Source: Alphaproteobacteria bacterium (lineage in GTDB: Bacteria > Pseudomonadota > Alphaproteobacteria > RF32 > CAG-239). Taken from it: a stretch of 34,410 nt of DNA. Shown here piece after piece: positions 23,691 through 31,850 of this stretch. The translations under genes were made by a program, and so were the position numbers. Every line of letters begins with the position of its first letter. Positions within the stretch are counted from its first letter, which is position 1. The DNA is taken from contig JAFUXF010000040.1 of NCBI GenBank assembly GCA_017477185.1, forward strand, positions 1 through 34,410, in the 5' to 3' direction. The notes beneath the pieces were generated by a model. It was given only the letters and a program-made list of their open reading frames with translations. It was not told the origin of the DNA and did no database searches.

Positions 23691-24245
23691 GGTCTTACAA
23701 GAATTTTTTTGATTGTTTTTTAATACTCTTAAATCAGAGCGAAATTCAATAATAAGCACAATCTGCCAAAACAGGAATATGAGTGTCACAATGTCATCGC
23801 ACATGCGATCTTTAATAATATCAATAAGAGCAAAAAGATAACCTTGCTCTGTGGTTACAAAAAGCATAGCTGTTTCCCATGCAAACATAGAAAAACGTTT
23901 ATCTATAATTGGGATTAAGTTATTACTTGTGTCATAAACAATATTGTGAATACGCTTAGTTTTATAGGATAGATATTTTATGATAAATACAAAAACACAG
24001 ATAAACATCTGAAGAAGAACGTTTACCAAGATCCATTCTTTTGCACAAATATTATTCGGGGTACCGGAAAAATCATAATCATATTGAATCATATCCGGAA
24101 TCAAATTCCAATGTATGTAATACATAGTAATTTCTATGATAAGAATAGAAAATGTTATAATGATGGATAAATTGGTTCTAAATTTAATCCCTTTTAATGT
24201 ATTTCCGGATATAAACAATTTAATAAATTGTATAAAAGATGACAT
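23676..24245 (-). CDS. Membrane protein, DUF1648-like segment
   Basis: 189 residues with four or so membrane segments. Residues about 46-80 ('WNLIPDMIQYDYDFSGTPNN', then 'CAKEWILVN') fit the DUF1648/SdpI-like pattern (P..I..H....G.P....K). The rest is not recognised. GGAGAG precedes the ATG. It stands alone between the convergent Bor-like gene and a decayed tRNA-tail segment. Function unknown. Confidence 0.55.
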   Translation of the reverse strand: MSSFIQFIKLFISGNTLKGIKFRTNLSIIITFSILIIEITMYYIHWNLIPDMIQYDYDFSGTPNNICAKEWILVNVLLQMFICVFVFIIKYLSYKTKRIHNIVYDTSNNLIPIIDKRFSMFAWETAMLFVTTEQGYLFALIDIIKDRMCDDIVTLIFLFWQIVLIIEFRSDLRVLKNNQKNSCKTQKRA

Positions 24246-24326
24246 ATTCTCTCCTGTATAATAAAATATACAGGCATATTATTTCAGAAAAAATAAAAAA
24301 ACAAGGACACATTTAATTAATATAGA

Positions 24327-24356
24327 TTCGAACCCAACTCCACAATCCAATAAAAA
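24327..24356 (+). repeat. Decayed tRNA 3'-tail-like segment
   Basis: ATAGATTCGAACCCAACTCC and on to AATCCAATAAAAAAA. The T-loop-like GATTCGAACCC, a short acceptor-like stretch and CCAATAAAA resemble the end of a tRNA plus the start of its terminator, as at the tRNA-Pro(TGG) locus. No 5' tRNA half is present. Probably a relic. Confidence 0.35.
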
Positions 24357-24380
24357 AAACACTGCAACGACATTCTAAAC

Positions 24381-25067
24381 TTATTCATATTTTGCCAACA
24401 GATCTTTCCAAATCTGCGGAGCATTAACTTCGTCAAAATAGGTTTTTAAAAAATTGACGATAGTAACATGTCTTTTGTTGATACACTTGCGTCCCGGCTC
24501 TGTCAGGGCTAAATCACGCAACCTAAGCAACTTATCAAAAAAATGGTTTACAATTGGGCAAGATTTTAGTTGCTTGTATTGCTCAGCATTCATATCTGTC
24601 GGCAAATAATTGGGATCAAAAAAAGGTTCTCCCCCCTTAGAACGATAGGCACGATACTCAATACAGCGGATAACTCCAATTAAACCTGTTGCATCGGCCA
24701 TATCCGCATCAGAAACAATTTTACCCTCCATGCAATCTGGTAGGATTCCGCTAAGACGCTTACTGTACCCAATTGTTTTGACAATTTCGATACACTTATT
24801 GGCAAAAGCCTCATCAAATCCGGAGTTTTTTAATATACGACGTGTATTGGTTAATAAGCGTGCGCTTTCGTCACCAAATAATTTATAATCATCACAATCA
24901 TGTAACAAAGCTGCCGCAGCAACCAACTCATGATCAGCATCAGGAATTTCATGACAAAAATCCATAGCCATATGATAGACACGAAAAACATGCTGATCGT
25001 CGTGCCCGCTTAAATCATGTCCCAACAATTCAGAAACAGCTTGTTTTATATATTCAATACCTGACAT
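24381..25067 (-). CDS. HD-domain phosphohydrolase
   Basis: 228 residues with the HD metal-site pattern: 'HDDQHVFRVYHMAM' (first His), 'AAALLHDCDDYKLFG' (HD) and 'VSDADMADATGL' (last Asp). It belongs to the YedJ/PF01966 kind, which cleave phosphoesters or nucleotides; the substrate cannot be read off. I start at 25067 with AAGGAGATAT upstream; the in-frame start at 25133 has no ribosome site and adds a hydrophobic stretch. Confidence 0.82.
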   Translation of the reverse strand: MSGIEYIKQAVSELLGHDLSGHDDQHVFRVYHMAMDFCHEIPDADHELVAAAALLHDCDDYKLFGDESARLLTNTRRILKNSGFDEAFANKCIEIVKTIGYSKRLSGILPDCMEGKIVSDADMADATGLIGVIRCIEYRAYRSKGGEPFFDPNYLPTDMNAEQYKQLKSCPIVNHFFDKLLRLRDLALTEPGRKCINKRHVTIVNFLKTYFDEVNAPQIWKDLLAKYE

Positions 25068-25140
25068 ACGGATATCTCCTTCAAGCAGAATTGTTGCAAA
25101 AAAAGTCTGAAAATACAACAAAAAAATTAACATATAAAGA

Positions 25141-25260
25141 TAAGATTACTCTGCGCTGTTCCTTGTGGCTTCGCCGATTTTACCGCACACAGACAAATAC
25201 CTGTGTGCACTGCAATTCCGAACCTACTTCTTCGCAGGTTCGAACCCTTAAATCCCAAAG
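25141..25260 (-). repeat. T-arm palindrome and GC-rich segment downstream of tRNA-Pro(TGG)
   Basis: Read on the minus strand after the tRNA terminator: an AT-rich spacer, then TTCGAACCTGC...TAGGTTCGGAA (an inverted T-arm pair), hairpin GCACACAG/CTGTGTGC and ATCGGCGAAGCCACAAGG. The order terminator, T-arm palindrome, GC-rich tail is the same as at tRNA-Lys and at 28039-28168, and TCGGC(G/A)AAGCC is shared with the tRNA-Lys insert. No gene and no duplicated tRNA-Pro(TGG) tail is seen here. Confidence 0.45.
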
Positions 25261-25301
25261 CCAATAAAAAAAGACACCGCAAGGGTGTCTTTTTTTATTG
25301 G
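25261..25301. terminator. Terminator of tRNA-Pro(TGG)
   Basis: Inverted repeat CCAATAAAAAAAGACACC / GGGTGTCTTTTTTTATTGG around loop GCAA. The minus-strand copy of CCA is the CCA end of the tRNA itself. Confidence 0.88.
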
Positions 25302-25375
25302 TCGGGACTATAGGATTCGAACCTACGACATCTTGCTCCCAAAGCAAGCGCTCTACCAGGCTGAGCTAAGTCCCG
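25299..25375 (-). tRNA. tRNA-Pro (anticodon TGG)
   Basis: 77 nt with encoded CCA. Acceptor CGGGACT/AGTCCCG with the C1-G72 pair typical of bacterial tRNA-Pro, anticodon loop TTTGGGA (TGG) and T-arm GTAGG-TTCGAAT-CCTAT. Confidence 0.96.
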
Positions 25376-25391
25376 CTCACAAACTTTCTGT

Positions 25392-25419
25392 AATCTAGCA
25401 AAAAAAAATTATTTTGCAA
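25392..25419 (-). promoter_or_regulatory. Promoter of tRNA-Pro(TGG)
   Basis: On the minus strand TTGCAA (25419-25414), 16-bp spacer, TAGATT (25397-25392), about 17 bp before the tRNA. Confidence 0.55.
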
Positions 25420-25523
25420 GACTTTTTTTAGATATTTCGCAAATTAAAAGATTGCATTCTGTATTTCTTTATGATAAACCAACCAATAACTTAGATTAAT
25501 ATAGTAATATACATGAGGATAAT

Positions 25524-26861
25524 ATGAAAGTCGGAATTATCGGAACTGGATATGTCGGATTGCCTACAGGTGTCGGTTTGGCAGAATTAGGGCATGACGT
25601 TGTTTGTATTGATAAAGATATTGCAAAAATAAAAACCTTACAAAGCGGTAAAGCGACGCTTTATGAAGAAGGGTTGGATGAGTTATTGCAAAAAAATTTT
25701 TCAAACAACAAAATCAAGTTCACAACCTCAATGGAAGAAGGGATTAAGGGAGCTGATGTTGTTCTTTTAGCAGTTGGTACGCCACCACATCCGGTTACCA
25801 AAGAAGCCGATTTACAGTATATATTTGCAGCCGCGGAAGAATTAGCCGAATATTTAACCGGTTATACCGTTGTTGCTGTCAAATCAACCGTTCCTGTCGG
25901 AACAGGGGATAAAGTTGAAACTCTTATTAAAAAGACAAATCCGACAGCAGATGTTGATATTATCTCTGTGCCGGAATTTTTGCGTGAAGGGTATGCTGTT
26001 AAAGATTTTTTCAATCCTGACAGAATTGTTATTGGCTCCAACACAGAACGAGCTAAAAAAGTTATGGCTGAACTGTACAGCTATTTTGCGGATAAAACAG
26101 AAATTTTATATGTTAATCGTCGCTCCTCAGAAACCATAAAATACGCGTCAAATGCCTTTTTGGCAGTTAAAATTCATTATATAAATGAAATGGCAAATTT
26201 CTGCGAACAAACAGGTGCAGATATAAACGAAGTTGCTAAAGGAATGGGGTTAGATAAACGTATTGGTAATCGATTTTTAAATGCCGGACCGGGGTACGGC
26301 GGTAGCTGTTTTCCAAAAGATACGATGGCTATGGCGTATATTGCCCGTCAATACGGTGTAAATATGAGCATTATTGAAAATGTTATTAAAGAAAATGCCA
26401 ATCGCAAAAAACAAATGGCGCACCGTATTTTAGAAACCATAAGTGATATTCCTCAAGCAAGAATTGCTGTTTTGGGCTTGGCATTTAAGGAGGGGACGGA
26501 TGATTGTCGAGAAAGTCCGGCCATGGATATTATCAACGAGCTGTTGGCGCATGGCGCAACTATTACAGCTTATGATCCGCAAGCCATGGAAAATGCTAAG
26601 AAAATTTTGGGAGAGAAAATTTCTTATGCACCAGATGCTTATTCAGCCACGGAGAAGGCAGATGCTCTTGCTATTTTAACGGAGTGGCCGGAATTTAAAT
26701 CTTTAAATTTAAATAAGGTATCTATCTGTATGAAAAATAAGAATATTGTTGATTGTCGTAATATGCTGAATAAAGAGCAGGCGGTAGCACTGGGCTTTAA
26801 TTATTCCTGTATCGGATATGATTATCATGTTGCCTCTAAATATCTTAAACAGGTGGCGTAA
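25524..26861 (+). CDS. ugd: UDP-glucose 6-dehydrogenase
   Basis: 445 residues. An N-terminal Rossmann fold 'MKVGIIGTGYVGLPTGVGLA' is followed by 'VGTPPHP', 'VAVKSTVPVGTGD' and 'SVPEFLREGYAVKDFFNPDR'. The catalytic Cys262 lies in 'GPGYGGSCFPKDT', and the C-terminal domain has 'LGLAFKEGTDDCRESPAMDI'. It oxidises UDP-glucose to UDP-glucuronate for capsule, LPS or exopolysaccharide; UDP-ManNAc-type relatives share the fold, but the motifs fit Ugd best. GAGGATA precedes the ATG. Confidence 0.93.
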   Translation: MKVGIIGTGYVGLPTGVGLAELGHDVVCIDKDIAKIKTLQSGKATLYEEGLDELLQKNFSNNKIKFTTSMEEGIKGADVVLLAVGTPPHPVTKEADLQYIFAAAEELAEYLTGYTVVAVKSTVPVGTGDKVETLIKKTNPTADVDIISVPEFLREGYAVKDFFNPDRIVIGSNTERAKKVMAELYSYFADKTEILYVNRRSSETIKYASNAFLAVKIHYINEMANFCEQTGADINEVAKGMGLDKRIGNRFLNAGPGYGGSCFPKDTMAMAYIARQYGVNMSIIENVIKENANRKKQMAHRILETISDIPQARIAVLGLAFKEGTDDCRESPAMDIINELLAHGATITAYDPQAMENAKKILGEKISYAPDAYSATEKADALAILTEWPEFKSLNLNKVSICMKNKNIVDCRNMLNKEQAVALGFNYSCIGYDYHVASKYLKQVA

Positions 26862-26938
26862 AAATCTTATCAATTTTTTAAAAGATATGATTTTATATTT
26901 CTTATATAAGGGACAAACTGTGTGGGAAATATAAGTAG

Positions 26939-27670
26939 ATGTTTTTAGGTGATGAATTTTGCAATCCGTTTGATGGTAATCCTGAAAATTTTTGGATGAA
27001 ATTAGAACATTGCGGGCGTTATCTGTATGCTTATGATCATGTCAAAAAAACGGATATTATCGCCGATATTGCTTGTGCTACCGGATACGGAAGCTATTTT
27101 TTGGCGCAAAAAGCAAAGTTGGTCATCGGCGTTGATAATAAAGATATTTACCTCGATTATGCAAAACATAATTCCAATGCATCTAATATCTACTATGTTA
27201 ATATTGATTTAGAAAAAAATATTGAACAATTAGCAAACCGCAATATCTCTAAGATTATTTGTTTTGAAACACTGGAACATACGCATTGTCCATTAGAAAT
27301 ATTATCAGAATTTTATAAGATTTTACCCTCCAAGGGGGAAATGATTTTATCATTTCCTAACCAGATATATGAACGAATGGATGAAAACGGTAAAAATCAA
27401 GATCCGTATCATCTTTCGATTATTGATTTGAAAGAGTTTTTAGAACATTGCAAAAATTTAGGCTTTAAGATCAAAAATGTGTTAGGGCAAACAATGATGA
27501 ATGATTTAACCGCCCAAGCCAGTGAAATTCAAAATAAGTATAAACTCAGTTTGGATGAATTGTATCATTATGACATAGAAAGCATAATTTATTTTAGTCG
27601 CCGATTTGCTTATCCGAATGATTTTGAAGTCAACCACAGTTATTCCTTTTTAATCCATTTAATTAAATAA
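26939..27670 (+). CDS. Class I SAM-dependent methyltransferase
   Basis: 243 residues with motif I 'IIADIACATGYGSYFLA' (about 38-54), an acidic motif II 'VIGVDNKDI', and 'ICFETLEHTHCPLEILSEFY' in the position of motif IV. It is a Methyltransf_11/23-like enzyme of unknown substrate. It lies 77 bp after ugd on the same strand, so a role in surface polysaccharide or a linked small molecule is possible but not shown. The ribosome site is weak. Confidence 0.78.
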   Translation: MFLGDEFCNPFDGNPENFWMKLEHCGRYLYAYDHVKKTDIIADIACATGYGSYFLAQKAKLVIGVDNKDIYLDYAKHNSNASNIYYVNIDLEKNIEQLANRNISKIICFETLEHTHCPLEILSEFYKILPSKGEMILSFPNQIYERMDENGKNQDPYHLSIIDLKEFLEHCKNLGFKIKNVLGQTMMNDLTAQASEIQNKYKLSLDELYHYDIESIIYFSRRFAYPNDFEVNHSYSFLIHLIK

Positions 27671-27736
27671 ATATTTCTAAAAATCGACAAAATATTTTAC
27701 TTTATTTTAATTAGGTTGTATTATTGTAATAAATAT

Positions 27737-27928
27737 ATGCCGGATAGTATGAAACAAGTTTATATCAATGCTGTTAATCGGGTTACAAATATGATGCCTG
27801 ACAATAAGGTTTCACCCAAACCCCAAAAAACATCGAAATCGGTACAAAATAACAAAAAAACACAGTTAAAGTCAAACCTGTTACAATTACAGAAAAATAA
27901 AAAAATTCAAGACAAACGCAAAAGATAA
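27737..27928 (+). CDS. Small basic protein, uncertain
   Basis: 63 codons from ATG 27737 (MPDSMKQVYINAVNRVTNMM...), then a lysine/glutamine/asparagine-rich low-complexity tail ending KKIQDKRKR. No Shine-Dalgarno is seen. A TTG at 27716 would extend it by seven residues. It could be real (a small nucleic-acid-binding or disordered protein) or a chance frame in A-rich DNA. Confidence 0.3.
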   Translation: MPDSMKQVYINAVNRVTNMMPDNKVSPKPQKTSKSVQNNKKTQLKSNLLQLQKNKKIQDKRKR

Positions 27929-27981
27929 AATACCCATAATATTTATATTGTGGTAGTAAGTAGCGAGACATAGTACCCAAT

Positions 27982-28022
27982 CCAATAAGAAGAGGCACCA
28001 CAAGGGTACCTTTTCTTATTGG
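27982..28022. terminator. Terminator next to the orphan tRNA-Pro tail
   Basis: Inverted repeat CCAATAAGAAGAGGCACC / GGGTACCTTTTCTTATTGG around ACAA, with two mismatches. On the minus strand it starts in the CCA of the orphan tRNA-Pro tail, so it was probably the native terminator of tRNA-Pro(GGG). Confidence 0.7.
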
Positions 28023-28038
28023 TCGGGACGAGAGGATT
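28018..28038 (-). repeat. Orphan 3' end of tRNA-Pro(GGG), putative attachment-site copy
   Basis: 21 bp identical to 33439-33459, the T-loop-to-CCA end (plus 2 nt) of tRNA-Pro(GGG), in the same orientation. The TGG isoacceptor differs here at the acceptor/T-stem border, so the copy came from the GGG gene. No 5' tRNA half is present. Confidence 0.85.
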
Positions 28039-28168
28039 GCCTGCGACATTGCTAACGCAATGCTTATTCCTCCTCATTCGTCAGCTCTCGGCTGTACGCC
28101 TCGTACTGACCGGCATCCTAAAGTCTGCCTCTCATTCGTCGTCGAACCTCCTTTTTCGGAGGTTCGAA
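28039..28168 (-). repeat. T-loop insert and T-stem palindrome in the orphan tRNA-Pro tail
   Basis: On the minus strand the palindrome TTCGAACCTCC-GAAAAA-GGAGGTTCGAC (28168-28141) is followed by a 103-nt insert (28141-28039) and then by the orphan tRNA-Pro tail. GGAGGTTCGA is exactly the 5' strand of the tRNA-Pro(GGG) T-arm, so the tail is split in its T-loop as at tRNA-Lys. The insert contains GCATTGCGTTAGCAATGTCG (a hairpin) and GATGCCGGTC, the part most like the tRNA-Lys insert. No gene is seen. 27929-28426 holds only this, two terminators and the direct repeat. Confidence 0.55.
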
Positions 28169-28187
28169 TTCTAATCCTGAAATTCAG

Positions 28188-28224
28188 ATACAAAAAAAAC
28201 CACCATAAAGGCGGTTTTTTGTAT
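28188..28224. terminator. Intrinsic terminator
   Basis: ATACAAAAAAAACCACC / GGCGGTTTTTTGTAT around ATAAA, with T/A runs on both sides. It lies downstream of the minus-strand OLD gene and may end that operon. GGTCGTGCAC, next to it, looks like another tRNA-tail remnant on the minus strand. Confidence 0.65.
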
Positions 28225-28397
28225 TTGGTCGTGCACATCACCCCTAAATCAGGAAAAAGATACCATTTTTTTTGATGACTAAAAATTATTCTATTTCAAT
28301 GAGTTATACCACTTGATCGCAGTTTCGCAACCATTGTGAACACCCAAACTGAGGATACCAGCCACGTGCTTTTTTTATTTCAAAAACAATGACATAT

Positions 28398-28411
28398 ACT
28401 GTCCACATGGT
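28398..28411 (+). repeat. 14-bp direct repeat, left copy
   Basis: ACTGTCCACATGGT, identical to 33254-33267. The two copies bracket the restriction operon and the 61-residue ORF. Confidence 0.55.
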
Positions 28412-28426
28412 AATAAAAATTTATTT

Positions 28427-30169
28427 TTAATCTTTCCTCTTATCTTTATCACATGAAGTCAATTGTTTTAAGAAACTTGTTTGACGTTCAGATAATTGAT
28501 AACTTTCTTCTCTTTCATCCATTAATTCGCACGCTTTCTGACATATTTGACGTTTTCTTCCTTCTTCGCAAAGATGTATCTCTTCTTTATCAATATTATT
28601 ACTACGAGATATTTCTTCACAATATTTCAAAATATTGTGTTTTTTGTATGTTTCTTTATTCTTATTTTGTCTTTGAACCTTGCTGATCTTTTTATATTTT
28701 TCTTTACGCAACACTAAATTTACTGCATCGAAGACCGCATCTTGAGGAACAAAGTCTTCAATTTGGCCATTTTCAACATCTTCATATACACTTTCTATAT
28801 ACAATTTTGTAATAGTAAGGTTTTTGTATTTTGATGGATTTAATGAATTATACGCACTTTTTCCCGCCTCATCTTTATCAAAAACCACCATAATTTCAGG
28901 TTTGAATGGTAATTCATCTGAGAAAAGATTTAAATATTGAAGATACCCATTAACTTTAGTTGCGCCATTAAAAGGTAAAATATTAGGTAATACATAGTCC
29001 ATTTTCTTTATTAGCGTCTCGAGATATTTTTTATCAGTTTCACCTTCTACCAAAACATTATATGGAAATAAAACCCAAGAATCACTATTATCAACCCCTA
29101 AATGCTCTTTGATTTTAATTAGTTTTTCTGTTCCATTTCTACTGTCGTCAGGTATTGCAGACATTTCGAAAAATACTTCTCCTGGCTTTCTTGCAAATTC
29201 TTTTGGCTCTAATTTTCCAGTAAACAAGTAAGTGTTATCTAATTGATTCAAATCTATAAAGTGTGGTGAATGAGAAGTTAATATAATTTGTTGTGAAGTC
29301 TTTTTTGCAATATCTTTCAATATACATTTGACTTTCTTTTGTAATTTGGGTTGTAAAAAGGCCTCTGGTTCATCTATTCCCCACAATACTTGTTTATCGG
29401 ATTTATTAGCTATATATTGTATTAAAGACAATAATACAATTCTTTGAGCTCCACTACCCTTCGAAACAATCCCGTTTGTGTTTCCATCCTGTAATGTGAT
29501 AGATACAATATTTTTTAAAGCATCACGTAATCTTTCATATTCTGCAAAATTAATTTTTATTTTTTTCCCCTTTAAAAATCCATCGAAATCAGTAAATTTT
29601 GCAAAATAATCATTTATATCATCTTCTATACTTTCTACTGCAATTTTAGATTTTTCAATAAATAGGTCTAGGGCTTCTAAAGATTCTGTTTGTTTCTTTC
29701 TCTTCTTATCTAATGGTAGAAGTCCTTCATTTTCTAACATAGAAGACAGTAATTCTGGAATATTGATATTACTAGATTGTACAAAGAAATACTTGAATTG
29801 CCCTAGATACTTTTTGATATCGTCCTCATTAACTTTTTCTCCGTTGATAAAATAACGAACTTCATCTATTCCAAACCGAAGTTTAATTTTCGTATGTTTT
29901 TCATCACTATCAGAAAAAAAGGCCTCTAATTCTACATTAGTTGAAGCACCTCTGGAACCATGATAGATGTGATATGGAATATCTTCTGCAGGATTAAATA
30001 TATCTTTATCAAAATTAAAGAATAAGTTTAATGCTCTCAGGATATTTGTTTTTCCAATATTGTTTTCTCCACAAATTATGACGGGACAGTCTTTTGAAAA
30101 TTGAATTGTGACATCTTTTAATGAACGATAACGTTTAATTCTAAAAGATTTTAACCATAATTTTGTCAT
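28427..30169 (-). CDS. OLD-family ATPase/TOPRIM nuclease
   Basis: 580 residues. The N-terminal SMC-like ATPase has Walker A 'CGENNIGKTNIL' (G34-T41), the signature-like 'SKGSGAQRIVLLSL' near 237 and Walker B 'LWGIDEPEAFLQP' near 263, followed by 'ILTSHSPHFIDL'. The C-terminal TOPRIM domain has 'VLVEGETDKKYLE' near 375 and 'VVFDKDEAGKSAYN' near 430, the acidic metal ligands. This is the OLD / GajA-like layout. OLD proteins are nucleases in anti-phage defence. It overlaps the DpnII endonuclease gene by 4 bp, so it is the last gene of the restriction operon. No GajB-like helicase is present. It could add a second defence layer, or process or control the restriction system; that is inference. Confidence 0.88.
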   Translation of the reverse strand: MTKLWLKSFRIKRYRSLKDVTIQFSKDCPVIICGENNIGKTNILRALNLFFNFDKDIFNPAEDIPYHIYHGSRGASTNVELEAFFSDSDEKHTKIKLRFGIDEVRYFINGEKVNEDDIKKYLGQFKYFFVQSSNINIPELLSSMLENEGLLPLDKKRKKQTESLEALDLFIEKSKIAVESIEDDINDYFAKFTDFDGFLKGKKIKINFAEYERLRDALKNIVSITLQDGNTNGIVSKGSGAQRIVLLSLIQYIANKSDKQVLWGIDEPEAFLQPKLQKKVKCILKDIAKKTSQQIILTSHSPHFIDLNQLDNTYLFTGKLEPKEFARKPGEVFFEMSAIPDDSRNGTEKLIKIKEHLGVDNSDSWVLFPYNVLVEGETDKKYLETLIKKMDYVLPNILPFNGATKVNGYLQYLNLFSDELPFKPEIMVVFDKDEAGKSAYNSLNPSKYKNLTITKLYIESVYEDVENGQIEDFVPQDAVFDAVNLVLRKEKYKKISKVQRQNKNKETYKKHNILKYCEEISRSNNIDKEEIHLCEEGRKRQICQKACELMDEREESYQLSERQTSFLKQLTSCDKDKRKD

Positions 30170-31062
30170 TTTAACAGTTCCTCTAAAATACCTTTTTGGA
30201 TCATATCAAGGTTGATGATATAATCGGTTGTGTTGAATGTATCACGCAGTGGGCGTTGAGTTGTTTTCCAACCATATCCATCTGTTACCCAAATGAATTG
30301 ATGTCCATCTCTTGTCCACTGATGATAGATATCGGCATATTCGCCGGCAGTTGATTTCAACTTAGAACCACCGCCTCCATAAAAGTTCGTTTCAATCAAA
30401 TACAGTTTCTTGGGCGTGTTGATAGCAAAATCTATTCTCTTTGAAGATTTTGTTACTGTAATATTTTTACCCCATTTTGCCTTAATTTTATCAGCAGTAG
30501 CTTGAGCAATATATTCGTAACCATTTCGTTCACAGATATCTTTTACAAAAAACTCAACCAAATTCTCCATTGAAGTACCACTACGATTTTTGCGACCATT
30601 GGAATCAAGCCCAACCTCAACCCCGATGAAGTAATCGGGAATTGCTTTGATGCTACGATCGGAAATGAGTTTCAAAAATCCACTTTCTTTTAAGAACAGA
30701 ACACCATCTTTTGCTGGCATTGGTTTTGAAAAATCAAATCTTCTTGCATCAAAACTATTAGGGGTAACAAGTAAGCTGATTTTTTTATCTCTGTCAGCCA
30801 ATAATGCCGGAACAACACCTATAATTTGAGGGTAATCTGTCAATAATGCCAGAGCTTCTTCTTCAATATTTTCCTTACCAACCAAAGTATTAAGCAAATT
30901 CAATGAGCGTTCAACTTCACGATAGTTATGAATAACTTTTTTCCAGTTAACAAAATAATCCCACGATTTGATTGTTTCTTTTAATGTGGCAATCAAATAT
31001 GAAAAAACTTCATCATCACTATTGCAATTCAAAATGTTTTTGAAAACTGGATTATTTTTCAT
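30166..31062 (-). CDS. DpnII-type restriction endonuclease
   Basis: 298 residues, matching the DpnII/MboI family (GATC-cutting, type IIP) along its length: 'LLTDYPQIIGVVPALLADRD', 'DFFxFSKP'-like 'FDFSKPMPAKD', 'FFIGVEVGLDSNGRKNRSGT'-like region, and the PD-(D/E)xK centre 'KRIDFAINTPKKLYLIETNF' near residues 205-225, followed by 'YGGGGSKLKSTAGEY'. The association with two methyltransferases of the DpnM and DpnA types strengthens the GATC assignment. It has 4-bp ATGA overlaps with both neighbours. Confidence 0.92.
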   Translation of the reverse strand: MKNNPVFKNILNCNSDDEVFSYLIATLKETIKSWDYFVNWKKVIHNYREVERSLNLLNTLVGKENIEEEALALLTDYPQIIGVVPALLADRDKKISLLVTPNSFDARRFDFSKPMPAKDGVLFLKESGFLKLISDRSIKAIPDYFIGVEVGLDSNGRKNRSGTSMENLVEFFVKDICERNGYEYIAQATADKIKAKWGKNITVTKSSKRIDFAINTPKKLYLIETNFYGGGGSKLKSTAGEYADIYHQWTRDGHQFIWVTDGYGWKTTQRPLRDTFNTTDYIINLDMIQKGILEELLK

Positions 31063-31850
31063 TCTTTATTCTCCTTATGTTGATATGCATCAAAAATTCT
31101 TTTATCCGCCAGCACGATAAATTCCGGATTCTTTTCGATTCCGATAAATTGCCGGCCTAATTTCATAGCGGCTACTCCGGTTGTGCCACTTCCCATAAAC
31201 GGATCCAAAATCAGGTCATTTTCCTTTGTTGAAGCGAGAATAATCCGTTCCAACAATTCTAAAGGTTTTTGTGTCGGATGCTTTCCAAATTGTTTTTCAC
31301 TCGGCGTTGGTGTTCCGATAGACCAAACACTTCTCATTTGTGTATGAGGCTTTTTAATAAAGTCTTTCGGAAAATCTCCGTCTTTCATTGCATCATAATT
31401 AAAATAGTGTCGTGACTTCTTATCTTTTCTGGCCCAAATCAACGTTTCATGACTGGCCGTAAAATAACGACAAGACATATTCGGGCTGGCATTAGGCTTA
31501 AACCAAGAAATATCATTTAGAATATGATAACCAAGTAACTGCATAGCAAAACCACATTGAAAGATGCTGTGATAGGTTCCGGATACCCATAAAGTTCCAT
31601 TTGGTTTCAAAACGCGCTTACAGGCTGACAACCATTTCTTGTGAAATTTAAAATCTTCTTTGAAACCTTTGCTTTCATCCCAATCACCTTTATTAACGGA
31701 AACAACACGTCCGTTTTGACAACTAATACCACCATTAGAAAGCATATAAGGCGGGTCAGCAAAAATCATATCAAAAGTGTTTTCAGGAAAATCTTTTAAT
31801 TTTTTAATACAATCGGCACAATATAAATTATAAATCTCTTTCATTCTCAA
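31059..31850 (-). CDS. DNA adenine methyltransferase, DpnA type
   Basis: 263 residues. The catalytic 'IFADPPYML' lies near the N-terminus (about 29-37) and the SAM-binding 'ILDPFMGSGTTGVAA' near 220, the order of beta-class methyltransferases (PF01555) and of M.DpnA, the second enzyme of the DpnII system. 'GKHPTQKPLELLERII' is also typical. In DpnII, DpnA can methylate single-stranded GATC, which protects incoming DNA during transformation; whether that holds here is inference. ATGA overlaps on both sides. Confidence 0.9.
   Translation of the reverse strand: MRMKEIYNLYCADCIKKLKDFPENTFDMIFADPPYMLSNGGISCQNGRVVSVNKGDWDESKGFKEDFKFHKKWLSACKRVLKPNGTLWVSGTYHSIFQCGFAMQLLGYHILNDISWFKPNASPNMSCRYFTASHETLIWARKDKKSRHYFNYDAMKDGDFPKDFIKKPHTQMRSVWSIGTPTPSEKQFGKHPTQKPLELLERIILASTKENDLILDPFMGSGTTGVAAMKLGRQFIGIEKNPEFIVLADKRIFDAYQHKENKE

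Noticed and set aside
28060..28275. 71-codon frame in the tRNA-tail repeat region
   Set aside because: It spans the T-stem palindrome, the insert and a terminator. Composition and context fit non-coding repeat DNA.
28427..31062. Gabija system
   Set aside because: The OLD/TOPRIM protein resembles GajA, but no UvrD-like helicase (GajB) is adjacent; the neighbour is a DpnII endonuclease.
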